Source: Ciceribacter sp. T2.26MG-112.2 (GTDB taxonomy: Bacteria > Pseudomonadota > Alphaproteobacteria > Rhizobiales > Rhizobiaceae). Taken from it: DNA of 64,000 nt. The stretch spans positions 62,001 to 126,000 of the forward strand of contig NZ_UEYQ01000003.1 of the NCBI RefSeq assembly GCF_900492205.1, written 5' to 3'. The number at the start of each line of letters is the position of its first letter. Position 1 is the stretch's first letter. The position numbers and the translations under genes were made by a program. The notes under the pieces were generated by a model that made no database searches, was not told the origin of the DNA, and saw only the letters and a program-made list of their open reading frames with translations. Positions 49,008 to 57,463 of the stretch are shown here, piece after piece.

Positions 49008-50003
49008 TTAGAACGAACGCTGCAGGCGAACGAAACCGCTCCAGACGCCATCGGCAGCTGCATCTTCGTCGAAGTAGTTGGCAGTCGTCTTGAATGCCAG
49101 ACCTTCGGCAACCTGGTAGTCGAGGGTCACGCCAGCCTTCCAGGCGTCGTTGCCGTCGACGAAGCCGTAATCCCAGAAGTACTGGGCAGCCGGGGTCAGC
49201 TTGAGCTTGTCGGTCAGCTTCGCTGCGTATTCGGCAGCAACCGTCCATTCGGCAACGTCATAGTACTGGTTGACGCCGGTCGAGTAGACGCCGGCAACGC
49301 CGAGCGTGCCCGGGCCGAGGTCAGCGGTGACGATCAGGCGAACAGCGCCTTCTTCGCGAGCGAAGTCGTAGGCGCCGAGAAGGGCGGCATTGGCAACGCC
49401 AAAGGTGCCAGCGATCTGGGCTTCAACACCAACGCCGTCATTTTCGCCAGGAGCCGTGGCCCGCAGTTCGTCGATGAATACACCGGCGGTGAAGGCGTCG
49501 GACGAGTACTCGTAACCAACTGCGTTCAGACGGTTGGAACCGAGCACGTCGGTTTCACCCGACAGATCGTTGTCCCAGTAGTTGTACATGTAACCGACCT
49601 TGAAGCCGCCAGCCGTGATGTAGGCTTCTTCGAGGTAGGCAGCCTCATTCGTGTAGTCTTCATTGCCTTCGGCCAGGATCGAGATGTAGGAGCCGATCGT
49701 GCCGATTTCCGAGTCGTTCATGGCGCTGACGCGCAGTGCGCCGCGGGTCCACATGTTGACGGCGAATTCTTCAGGAACGCGACCGTCTACATGCGACCAG
49801 TCGATCTGCGCACGAACGTAACCGCCGATCTTGAGGCAGGTTTCGGTGCCGGGGATGTAGAAATAGCCGGTGCCGAAAGCGTCGCAAACGCGAACGTATT
49901 CCATCGGCTCGGGTTCAGCTGCAACGATGGCGTCGGCAGCCTGCGCGCCAGATACTACAGCCAGAGCTGCAGCGGAGCCGATAAGGAGGCTCTTGATGTT
50001 CAT
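49008..50003 (-). CDS. Porin, RopA/Omp2b-like (copy 1)
   Basis: 331 residues, Porin_2 family. ATG 50003 follows GGAGATCATT. Signal peptide 1-22 ends at GAQAAD. EPMEYVRVCDAFGTGYFYIP and ETCLKIGGYVRAQIDW carry the conserved Cys pair of rhizobial/Brucella porins. DKLKLTPAAQYFWDYGF and terminal QRSF (Phe end) support an outer-membrane barrel. It is on the short side for the family. It differs from copy 2 at about 32 positions, mostly in the middle third, where loops are expected. It allows diffusion of small polar solutes. Confidence 0.93.
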   Translation of the reverse strand: MNIKSLLIGSAAALAVVSGAQAADAIVAAEPEPMEYVRVCDAFGTGYFYIPGTETCLKIGGYVRAQIDWSHVDGRVPEEFAVNMWTRGALRVSAMNDSEIGTIGSYISILAEGNEDYTNEAAYLEEAYITAGGFKVGYMYNYWDNDLSGETDVLGSNRLNAVGYEYSSDAFTAGVFIDELRATAPGENDGVGVEAQIAGTFGVANAALLGAYDFAREEGAVRLIVTADLGPGTLGVAGVYSTGVNQYYDVAEWTVAAEYAAKLTDKLKLTPAAQYFWDYGFVDGNDAWKAGVTLDYQVAEGLAFKTTANYFDEDAAADGVWSGFVRLQRSF

Positions 50004-50292
50004 AATGATCTCCGGTCAAGTTCGGATGGGTCAAGGGAAACGCTGGGAGGCCGCTCCTGAAACCCATTCTCTGGTTTAAGGAAGACGGACGATCCACCGC
50101 CTCGCTTCCTGCAAACAGAATACGCAAATGCGACCGTCATGTAAGTGTCAAAAACACGCAAAGGGAAACGGTTCGTCTTGTTTCCCCCAAGCTGTTGCCG
50201 AAAACGCGCACTCGCGGGCTGTCCGGTGGGCGGCCTATGGGGTGGACGCACATGATCCCGCAGACGTTCCGATGGTGGAGGAAATTTGATGA

Positions 50293-50383
50293 TGGCGGAG
50301 AGGAAGGGATTCGAACCCTCGATACGCTTTTGACGTATACTCCCTTAGCAGGGGAGCGCCTTCGACCACTCGGCCACCTCTCC
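50293..50383 (-). tRNA. tRNA-Ser(GCT), 91 bases with encoded CCA
   Basis: Read on the minus strand: 5' GGAGAGG acceptor arm, A-box-like TGGCCGAGTGG, anticodon loop CTGCTAA with anticodon GCT in a CCCT/AGGG stem, long variable arm with ATACG/CGTAT pairing, T-arm GGTTCGAATCC, then CCTCTCC-G-CCA. It decodes AGC/AGT. It sits in the spacer of the porin inverted repeat. Confidence 0.95.
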
Positions 50384-51028
50384 GGTGCGGCCTGATTATT
50401 TGCTTGATGGGGTGAATGCAAGGTCTTTTCGTCGTGGCCCGCATTTTCCGGACGCTGTCTCTCACCCGAGTCCATATATAAGGAAGGAGGCTGCTGCCTT
50501 GCTCGCTATCGTCTTCGGGATGGCCGGCCACCAGGATGGTTTGTGATTCTGCGAAATCTCGTTGAGACTTCGATTCGAAGGTCTGGGTACCTTTGCGATT
50601 CTGTCGAGACAGGCTCCCATCCGTCCAACGGCGCCATTCGGCGAGACACGATCCGCCCTGCAGGCAGCCACAGAGGGCGCTCTCCTGTTGTCCCGTTTCG
50701 GGATGTGAGTCGGTGAATGAGCCGCGACGATCTTTCGCTATCGCGTGCTAAGTGCCTTTTTCATAAGGGGTTTCTTAACAAGAGGTAAACGCGAAGCCGG
50801 TCTCGAGGGCGTGTTTGTGTCCTTTCGGCAACAGGGCGATGGGAAGGGCGATGGGTTGTGTGGCTTTTGACCGTTTGGCGATTGCATGACCGGCGGCGTT
50901 TTGTATTTTCGATTTCGGAAGCGAGGCGGTGGATCGTCCGTCTTCTGAAAACCGAAGGGGATGGGGCAGGGAATGCTGTCCTTCAGCCAAAGAACCCAGA
51001 CCCATACGAAACTTGACTGGAGGTCAAT
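50384..51028. other. Gene-free region between tRNA-Ser and porin copy 2
   Basis: 645 bases; the last 112 belong to the right porin repeat arm. I find no gene with a ribosome site. TTAA-CAAGAGG-TAAA at 50775-50789 is one base off a CtrA box. Short palindromes are absent. It is presumably promoter and leader DNA for the porin. Confidence 0.5.
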
Positions 51029-52024
51029 ATGAACATCAAGAGCCTTCTTCTCGGCTCCGCTGCAGCTCTCGTTGCAGTAACCGGCGCACAGGCTGCCGAC
51101 GCTATCGTTGCAGCTGAACCCGAGCCGATGGAATACGTTCGCGTTTGCGACGCTTTCGGCACCGGCTATTTCTACATCCCCGGCACCGAAACCTGCCTCA
51201 AGGTAGGCGGTTACGTTCGTGCACAGATCGACTGGTCGCACGTAGAAGGCCGCGCTCCTGAGGAGTTCGCTTTCAACATGTTTACCCGCGGCGCACTGCG
51301 CGTCAGCGCCAAGAACGACTCGGAAATCGGCACGATCGGTTCCTACATCTCGATCCTGGCCAACGGTAACGAAGACTACACCAATGGCGTTGCCTACCTC
51401 GAAGAAGCCTTCATCACGGCTGGCGGCTTCAAGGTTGGTTACATGTACAACTACTGGGACCTCGGCCTGTCGGGTGAAACCGACGTGCTCGGTTCTAACC
51501 GTCTGAACGCTGTCGGTTACGAATATGCTTCCGACGCCTTCACCGCCGGTGTATTCATCGACGAACTGAACGCCACCGCTCCTGGCGAAAATGACGGCAT
51601 CGGCATCGAAGGCATGGTCTCCGGCTCGTTCGGCGTTGCCAACGCTGCCCTGCTCGGCGCCTATGACTTCGCTAACGAAGAAGGCGCTGTTCGCCTGATC
51701 GTCACCGCTGACCTCGGCCCGGGCACGCTCGGCGTTGCTGGCGTGTACTCGACCGGCATCAACCAGTACTACAGCGCAGCTGAGTGGACCGTTGCTGCCG
51801 AATACGCAGCAAAGCTGACCGACAAGCTCAAGCTGACCCCGGCTGCCCAGTACTTCTGGGATTACGGCTTCGTCGACGGCAACGACGCCTGGAAGGCTGG
51901 CGTGACCCTCGACTACCAGGTTGCCGAAGGTCTGGCATTCAAGACGACTGCCAACTACTTCGACCAGGATGCAGCCGCCGATGGCGTCTGGACCGGTTAC
52001 GTTCGCCTGCAGCGTTCGTTCTAA
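51029..52024 (+). CDS. Porin, RopA/Omp2b-like (copy 2)
   Basis: 331 residues with the same length and plan as copy 1; ATG 51029 follows GGAGGTCAAT. Signal peptide 1-22, conserved cysteines at VRVCDAF and ETCLKVGG, terminal Phe. Differences from copy 1 cluster between about residues 70 and 240 (for example NMFTRG against NMWTRG, WDLGLSG against WDNDLSG, EGMVSGSFG against EAQIAGTFG). The last 80 residues are nearly the same. This suggests divergence in surface loops with homogenisation of the rest. The two promoters differ, so expression may differ. Confidence 0.93.
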   Translation: MNIKSLLLGSAAALVAVTGAQAADAIVAAEPEPMEYVRVCDAFGTGYFYIPGTETCLKVGGYVRAQIDWSHVEGRAPEEFAFNMFTRGALRVSAKNDSEIGTIGSYISILANGNEDYTNGVAYLEEAFITAGGFKVGYMYNYWDLGLSGETDVLGSNRLNAVGYEYASDAFTAGVFIDELNATAPGENDGIGIEGMVSGSFGVANAALLGAYDFANEEGAVRLIVTADLGPGTLGVAGVYSTGINQYYSAAEWTVAAEYAAKLTDKLKLTPAAQYFWDYGFVDGNDAWKAGVTLDYQVAEGLAFKTTANYFDQDAAADGVWTGYVRLQRSF

Positions 52025-52047
52025 TAGGATCTCCGGATCTTATAGGG

Positions 52048-52077
52048 AAAGCCCGGTCGCAAGACCGGGCTTTTTCC
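52048..52077 (+). terminator. Terminator of porin copy 2
   Basis: AAAGCCCGGTC/GACCGGGCTTT with GCAA loop, followed by TTTTT. Confidence 0.88.
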
Positions 52078-52187
52078 GTTTGGGCTGAGCCAAGGATGTG
52101 GCTCGCTCGGGCACGCGGCGTGTCGTGGCGGTGGGGCAGGCTCTGTCGGGGAATTGAAACGTGGCGTCGGACGCCGCGGTGTCGAGC

Positions 52188-53075
52188 TCAGGCCAGCGCG
52201 GCGGTGAGGAATTCGCCGATGCGCGCCGCCAGGCCATCCAGATGCAGGATCGGGGCGTGCCCCTGTCCCGCGGCCGTGACGCTGACCAGTCCCGGATGCC
52301 GCGAAGTCATCTCTTTGAGCGTCTCAGGCGACAGGAGTTTTGACGTCTCGCCGCGGATCGCCATCAGCGGCGTGTCGCCAAACGCCTCGAAATTCACCCA
52401 TAGATCGGGAACCGGTTGGCTGAGGTCGGCGCTGGCCATCTGCGCGGCGATGGCCGGGTCGAAATCGGCAACAATCCGGCCGTCGATCTCGCGGTAGATC
52501 GCATCCGCCATGTCCCGCCAGTCCTCCGGCTGAAGCGCCGGAAAGGCATCCCCATGGATCGCGCGCAGCACGGCGGCGGCCTCGTCCATGTCGTTGGGCG
52601 CCTTCTGCTCACGCCCGAGATAGGCCTTTATCTGCTCCAACCCTTCCCGTTCGATCACCGGGCCGATATCGTTGAGCACAACGGCGGCAAGGCGTTCGGG
52701 GTGGCTTGCGGTGAGAAGGTGGAGAATCAGCCCACCGCGCGAGGTGCCGATGAAGGCGGCGCGGTCGATGGCCAATGTGTCGAGGACGGTGACGACGTCT
52801 AGCGCCTCGACGGGAAGCATGTAGCGGCTCTTGTCGCTGTCGCGATCGGACAGTCCCCGGCCGCGCGAATCAACGGTAATCACCCGCGACGGATTGGCGG
52901 ATCGCGATAGAATCACCGCAAGCTGGTGGAAATCACGGGAATTGCGGGTGAGGCCCGGCAGGCAGATCACCGGGGGGCCGGGCAGGCCCTCGCCATAGAT
53001 CCGGATGTGGAGCGAAAGACCGTCCGCGGTCTGAATGAAACGGGTCGCGAAATCCTGCCTGTCCCTGCCTGTCAT
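52188..53075 (-). CDS. Alpha/beta hydrolase
   Basis: 295 residues from ATG 53075 (GGAGGGCGGG upstream). ICLPGLTRNSRDFHQLA near residue 37 gives the oxyanion-hole start. TVDSRGRGLSDRD follows, and AAFIGTSRGGLILHLLTA is the nucleophile elbow G-T-S-R-G (serine about residue 109). The acid and histidine are in FDTPLMAIRGE-like strand six and AGQGHAPIL near residue 275. Likely an esterase or lactonase-type enzyme; the substrate is unknown. The SRGG form in the elbow is used by many dienelactone/ester hydrolases. It is divergent or convergent to no obvious partner. Confidence 0.88.
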   Translation of the reverse strand: MTGRDRQDFATRFIQTADGLSLHIRIYGEGLPGPPVICLPGLTRNSRDFHQLAVILSRSANPSRVITVDSRGRGLSDRDSDKSRYMLPVEALDVVTVLDTLAIDRAAFIGTSRGGLILHLLTASHPERLAAVVLNDIGPVIEREGLEQIKAYLGREQKAPNDMDEAAAVLRAIHGDAFPALQPEDWRDMADAIYREIDGRIVADFDPAIAAQMASADLSQPVPDLWVNFEAFGDTPLMAIRGETSKLLSPETLKEMTSRHPGLVSVTAAGQGHAPILHLDGLAARIGEFLTAALA

Positions 53076-53162
53076 CCCGCCCTCCGGTTCGGTGTCACAA
53101 GCCAGATCTAGCGCAGTTTTGCCGGTGGCCAAAGCCGGAGTTCAGCGGGGCGGCAGCAGAAC

Positions 53163-55229
53163 TCACCGCCCAAAGCGCAGATCCGCGACGATATCCGACG
53201 TCTGGCCAAGCCTGCTCTTGTAGATCTGGTAGTTTTCCATGATCCGCTGGACATAGTTTCGCGTCTCGGGGAAGGGGATGCGCTCGATCCAGTCGACTAC
53301 CTCGTCGATCGGCTTGCCCCGGGGGTCGCCGTAGCGGGCGATCCATTCCGGAACGCGCCGCGGTCCGGCATTGTAGGCGATGAAGGTCAGGATGTAGGAC
53401 CCGCCGAAGGCGTCGATCTGCTCGCCGAGATAATGGGCGCCAAGGGTGGCGTTATAACCTGCATCGCGGGTCAGTTTCTCCGGTGCGAAGGCAAGGCCAT
53501 GGCGTTTGGCCACCGCCTTGGCCGTCCCCGGCATCAGTTGCAGAAGGCCCCGCGCATCGGCCGGCGAGACCGCAGCAGGGTTGAATGCGCTTTCCTGCCT
53601 GGCAATCGCATAGGCCAACGCCTTGCCCGATCCCTCGATATTGGCCGAGGCCGGAATGACGCCGACAGGGAAGGCCAGCGCCGGCACGTTGATGCCGCGG
53701 GCATAGGCGATCTTGCCGATCTGCAGTGACAAATGGTGATCGCCGGATCGTTCCGCCCTCGCGGTCAGGAGCGCCAGTTCGCCCGGCCGGTCGAGTTGTT
53801 CGGCCAAGGCGCGGTAAAGGCTCTCGGCGCGCCAGGCGTGTCCGGCCGCCTCATAGCGGGCGATCGCCTGCACGGCCTCGCGTCGTGCGAAGCTCTGCTT
53901 GTCCTCGGCGCTCGGCATCGGATAGGGAATGTCCAGCCGGCTGTTTTTCAGCCGCGCGGCGGCCAGTTGACCGTAGAAGGTGCTGGCAAAGCGTGCCGCC
54001 TGGGTGAAATGTTCCTGCGCCTTGCCGTCCCCAGTGACCTCCGATGTGCGGCCGAGCCAGTACCAGGCGCGCGACGCCGAAAGCGGCCTGTCGGACACCT
54101 GCAGGATCTTGGCGAAATGGCCGGCAGCCGCATTGGGGTCCTGGAGATGACGCAGGGCATACCATCCGGCATGGAATTCGGCGTCGACGACGTCGACGCG
54201 TTCGGTGGCCGAGTGCCTCGAGGTGATTTCATAGGCCGCCTTGAACTTGCCCCGGTCGGCAAGCCCGCGCGCGACGATGCGCTGTTCGTTCCACCACTCG
54301 CCGGTATTGATGAGTTTTGCCGGATCGCGCGGCGCAGCGGCGATCAGCTTTGCCGCTTCCTCATATTTTTCCTGATGGCGCAGGTGTTCGATGCGCGCAA
54401 ACAGATAGCCCGGATCGGCGCGCCAGCGCGGATCGACGGCCGCAAGCAGCGCCGCCGCCTTGGACGATCTGGTCAGCACGGCGACCCAGGCATTATAGAG
54501 AGATTGCGCCTCGCCGAGCGAAGAGAAGCGTTTCGCCTGCGCCGTGCGCCCGCGATAAAGCAGGTAGTCCATGCGGGCCTTATGGTCGGCCACGGTCAGC
54601 AGGTCGGAAAACGCCTTGAGGATGCGGTCTTCCATGGCCGTGTCGAGCAGGTCTTCGCGCCACGGCTTTTTGACGACCTCGGCCGCCTTTGCCTTCTGCC
54701 CGGTGGCGAGTAGCGCGCGGGCGAGCACGATCGCTCCCTCCGCGGTCTCCGGTGCGGTCGCACCGAAGGCGGCGATCACCTCTTCGGCCGGGGGATCTTC
54801 GCGGTAGAGCGCCCGCTCGGAAGCGGCGCGAAAGGCCTTGAGGCCCGGCCAGCCCTGCAGTTCCCGCTGCGCCCTGGCGATTTCCGACGAGGCGACGCCG
54901 GGCAGGCCGGAGACGGCGATCGACCAGGTGAGCATGTGCCTGTCCAGGCCGGCGGGCATGCGGTCGCGAATGGCAACCGCCTCCGCCGCCTTGCGGTCGG
55001 ACAGGGCGTCGAGGCCCGCTTTCAGGAGCGGGCTTGCCGAATTGATCCTGGCACCGCGCGGGATGGTGCCGGTGATTTCCAGCGAAGGCGGCGGGGCCAC
55101 GGCGGCCTGGGGCATGGAGGGCTTGGGGGAGGGCACGGGCAGGTCCGCGAGGTCAAGCGGCTCGCTGGCGCAGGCGAGCGCCGTGAGGCTGAAACCGACG
55201 ACGGATGCGAGGAGAATGGTCTTCCTCAT
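53163..55229 (-). CDS. Soluble lytic murein transglycosylase (Slt70-like)
   Basis: 688 residues from ATG 55229, where a signal peptide starts (MRKTILLASVVGFSLTALAC; the cysteine in LACAS may be a lipidation site). An in-frame ATG at 55265 adds 12 residues but its spacing to GGAGG is wrong. Residues ~100-480 are the alpha-helical superhelix typical of Slt. The C-terminal SLT domain holds AYAIARQESAFNPAAVSPA (catalytic Glu), GLLQLMPGTAKAVA, YNATLGAHYLGE, and TFIAYNAGPRRVPEW. It cuts peptidoglycan between MurNAc and GlcNAc in the periplasm. It is divergent from dapA. Confidence 0.9.
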   Translation of the reverse strand: MRKTILLASVVGFSLTALACASEPLDLADLPVPSPKPSMPQAAVAPPPSLEITGTIPRGARINSASPLLKAGLDALSDRKAAEAVAIRDRMPAGLDRHMLTWSIAVSGLPGVASSEIARAQRELQGWPGLKAFRAASERALYREDPPAEEVIAAFGATAPETAEGAIVLARALLATGQKAKAAEVVKKPWREDLLDTAMEDRILKAFSDLLTVADHKARMDYLLYRGRTAQAKRFSSLGEAQSLYNAWVAVLTRSSKAAALLAAVDPRWRADPGYLFARIEHLRHQEKYEEAAKLIAAAPRDPAKLINTGEWWNEQRIVARGLADRGKFKAAYEITSRHSATERVDVVDAEFHAGWYALRHLQDPNAAAGHFAKILQVSDRPLSASRAWYWLGRTSEVTGDGKAQEHFTQAARFASTFYGQLAAARLKNSRLDIPYPMPSAEDKQSFARREAVQAIARYEAAGHAWRAESLYRALAEQLDRPGELALLTARAERSGDHHLSLQIGKIAYARGINVPALAFPVGVIPASANIEGSGKALAYAIARQESAFNPAAVSPADARGLLQLMPGTAKAVAKRHGLAFAPEKLTRDAGYNATLGAHYLGEQIDAFGGSYILTFIAYNAGPRRVPEWIARYGDPRGKPIDEVVDWIERIPFPETRNYVQRIMENYQIYKSRLGQTSDIVADLRFGR

Positions 55230-55449
55230 CTCGATTGCCCGCTGGAAAATGCGCATGTCCTCCATTAGTCATTCGCAAGATTAACGAAATCCTAGCGGAC
55301 AGGCAAAATATGATCTTCCAAGCGCGGGAAACCGAAACAAAAGCCCCGCCGCTCGGCTTGTCGCGCCCTTATCCGCCAAGTAATGTGCGCGCTTTGTAGC
55401 CAAGGAATGCGGCCGAAGCATGGATGTCGGCCTGAAGGAGTTTTACTGC

Positions 55450-56334
55450 ATGTTCCAGGGATCCATTCCCGCACTCGTCACGCCCTTCACCGAAAGCGGC
55501 GCCGTCGACGAGCAGTCCTTTGCCGCCCATGTGGATTGGCAGATCACCGAGGGGTCCAGCGGCCTGGTGCCGGTCGGCACCACCGGTGAATCGCCGACGC
55601 TTTCCCATGCCGAGCATAAACGGGTCGTCGAACTGTGCATCGAAGCGGCCAACAAGCGCGTGCCGGTCATCGCCGGCGCAGGCTCGAACAATACCCGCGA
55701 AGCCATCGAGCTTGCCCAGCATGCCGAAAAGGTCGGCGCCGATGCGCTGCTGGTCGTCACGCCCTATTACAACAAGCCGACGCAGAAGGGCCTCGTCGCC
55801 CATTTTGCCGCAATCGCCGACGCCGTCACGCTGCCGATCTTCATCTACAACATTCCCGGCCGCTCGGTCGTCGACATGAGCCCGGAGACCATGGGCGTGC
55901 TGGCCAAGGCCCACAGGAACATCGTCGGCGTCAAGGATGCGACCGGCAAGCTCGAGCGTGTCTCCGAGCAGCGCATCACCTGCGGCAACGACTTCATCCA
56001 GCTTTCGGGCGAGGATGCGACCGCTCTCGGCTTCAACGCCCATGGCGGCGTCGGCTGTATCTCGGTCACCGCCAATGTCGCGCCAAAGCTCTGTGCGGAG
56101 TTCCAGGCGGCGACGCTTGCCGGCGATTACAAGAAGGCGCTCGCCTACCAGGATCGCCTGATGCCGCTGCACAAGGCGATCTTTCTGGAGCCGGGTCTGT
56201 GCGGTGCGAAATATGCGCTGTCCAGGCTCGGCCGGATGAACCGCGCGGTGCGCCTGCCGCTTCTGCCGACGCTGGAAGCCTCCACCGAAGCTGCGATCGA
56301 TGCGGCGCTGAAGCACGCCGGCCTTCTCGGCTGA
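55450..56334 (+). CDS. dapA: 4-hydroxy-tetrahydrodipicolinate synthase
   Basis: 294 residues. ATG 55450 follows AAGGAG. Condenses pyruvate with aspartate semialdehyde in lysine and diaminopimelate (peptidoglycan) synthesis. [35 protein letters not shown] (T-T-G-E pyruvate binding), [13 protein letters not shown] (active-site Tyr), and [14 protein letters not shown] (Schiff-base Lys, about residue 163) are intact; the Arg in NIPGRSV is present. The length is typical. It pairs with the divergent lytic transglycosylase, a common order in rhizobia, and smpB follows after a terminator. Confidence 0.96.
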   Translation: MFQGSIPALVTPFTESGAVDEQSFAAHVDWQITEGSSGLVPVGTTGESPTLSHAEHKRVVELCIEAANKRVPVIAGAGSNNTREAIELAQHAEKVGADALLVVTPYYNKPTQKGLVAHFAAIADAVTLPIFIYNIPGRSVVDMSPETMGVLAKAHRNIVGVKDATGKLERVSEQRITCGNDFIQLSGEDATALGFNAHGGVGCISVTANVAPKLCAEFQAATLAGDYKKALAYQDRLMPLHKAIFLEPGLCGAKYALSRLGRMNRAVRLPLLPTLEASTEAAIDAALKHAGLLG

Positions 56335-56360
56335 CCGGGGAAAACCCTTGAAGTGAAGAG

Positions 56361-56392
56361 GCCGGGCGGTTTTCCGTCCGGCTTCTTTATTT
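56361..56392 (+). terminator. Terminator after dapA
   Basis: GCCGGGCGG-TTTT-CCGTCCGGC (one G-U pair), followed by TTCTTTATTT. Confidence 0.85.
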
Positions 56393-56487
56393 GCCAGAGG
56401 CGCTATATTACATAATGACGACAAGAGCCGGACGGATGCCCGCCGCCCGGCCAAGAACAAGCATTCCGGGCGGATCGGATCATCACC

Positions 56488-56967
56488 ATGGCACCCAGAG
56501 GCAGCCAGCGCACCGTCAACAAGATTGTCGCGGAGAACCGCAAGGCCCGCTTCAACTACGAGATCATCGACACCTACGAGGCCGGTCTTCAGCTGACCGG
56601 CACCGAGGTCAAGTCGTTGCGCGAAGGCAAGGCGAACATCGCCGAATCCTATGCCTCGGACGAGGGCGACGAGATCTGGCTGATCAATTCGCATTTGCCG
56701 GAATATCTCCAGGCCAACCGCTTCAACCATGAACCGCGCCGCCGTCGCAAGCTTTTGCTCAACAAGCGCGAGATCAACCGGCTGCGTCAGGCGATCAATC
56801 GCGAGGGCATGACGCTGGTCCCGCTCAAGATCTATTTCAACGAGAAGGGTCGCGCCAAGCTCGAACTGGCGCTCGCCAAGGGCAAGAAGCTGCACGACAA
56901 GCGCGAGACGGAGAAGGAACGCGACTGGAACCGGCAGAAATCGCGACTGCTGAAGACCGGCGGCTGA
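56488..56967 (+). CDS. smpB: SsrA-binding protein
   Basis: 159 residues. Binds tmRNA and brings it to stalled ribosomes for trans-translation. [64 protein letters not shown] and [25 protein letters not shown] (read in parts) are standard SmpB blocks, followed by [20 protein letters not shown]. The basic C-terminal tail that follows the decoding channel is present. No ssrA gene is in the window. The next gene begins within 6 bases of its stop. Confidence 0.96.
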   Translation: MAPRGSQRTVNKIVAENRKARFNYEIIDTYEAGLQLTGTEVKSLREGKANIAESYASDEGDEIWLINSHLPEYLQANRFNHEPRRRRKLLLNKREINRLRQAINREGMTLVPLKIYFNEKGRAKLELALAKGKKLHDKRETEKERDWNRQKSRLLKTGG

Positions 56968-56973
56968 GTGAGA

Positions 56974-57390
56974 ATGACTGATCTGCTGAAAGTCAGTGTC
57001 GGCCCCTTCGTTTTCACCGCGCGCTTCGAGCGGCAGAAGGCACCGGAGACCTGCCGGATATTCGAGACCTTCCTGCCCTTCAGCAACCAGACGATCCATT
57101 CCCGCTGGAGCGGTGAGGCCGTCTGGGTGCCGCTTGGCGACTTCCAGTTCGGTGCCGGGTATGAGAACCACACCTGCCACCCGTCACGCGGCGACATCCT
57201 GCTCTATCCGGGCGGCTATAGCGAAACCGAACTTCTCTTCGCCTATGGCAGTTCACATTTCGCCAGCAAGATGGGGGCGCTTGCCGGAAATCATTTCCTT
57301 ACCGTGGTCGACGGAGCTGAGAACCTGGAAGCCATGGGCCGGATGGTATTGTGGCAGGGCGCCCAGCCGATCCGTTTCGAAGCGATCTGA
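56974..57390 (+). CDS. DUF3830-family protein
   Basis: 138 residues from ATG 56974; GTG 56968 is an in-frame alternative directly on the smpB stop. VSVGPFVFTARFERQKAPETC, FLPFSNQTIHSRWSGEAVWVPLG, RGDILLYPGGYSETELLFAYG and GNHFLTVVDG form a cyclophilin-like/DUF3830 beta fold: the conserved H-S-R-W-S-G-E-A and P-G-D-I-x-Y-P-G patterns are clear. Function unknown. The close spacing suggests it is co-transcribed with smpB. Confidence 0.82.
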   Translation: MTDLLKVSVGPFVFTARFERQKAPETCRIFETFLPFSNQTIHSRWSGEAVWVPLGDFQFGAGYENHTCHPSRGDILLYPGGYSETELLFAYGSSHFASKMGALAGNHFLTVVDGAENLEAMGRMVLWQGAQPIRFEAI

Positions 57391-57463
57391 CAAGCCGCGC
57401 CCCGAGGGGGGGCACGGCATTGTCTCTTCGGAGAAACCGGATCCCGCTTCTCCCTGACAAACC

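Larger units (their letters stand above)
48951..50109 (-). repeat. Left arm of the large porin inverted repeat
   Basis: Contains porin gene one, its terminator and the start of its upstream region. It matches 50917-52081 in inverse orientation, from the AAACGG edge beyond the terminator to GGAAGCGAGGCGGTGGATCG upstream of the start. The first ~60 bases after the stop codon are identical in both; the coding parts are about 90% identical as proteins, and the 5' leaders diverge partly. Confidence 0.88.
50917..52081 (+). repeat. Right arm of the large porin inverted repeat
   Basis: Mirror image of 48951-50109, carrying porin gene two and an identical terminator. The spacer between the two arms (50110-50916) is about 0.8 kb and contains tRNA-Ser(GCT). 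Confidence 0.88.

Noticed and set aside
50738..51241. 167-codon minus-strand frame across the start of porin copy 2.
   Set aside because: Its N-terminal part is the antisense of the porin gene; a near-copy exists opposite porin copy 1 for the same reason.
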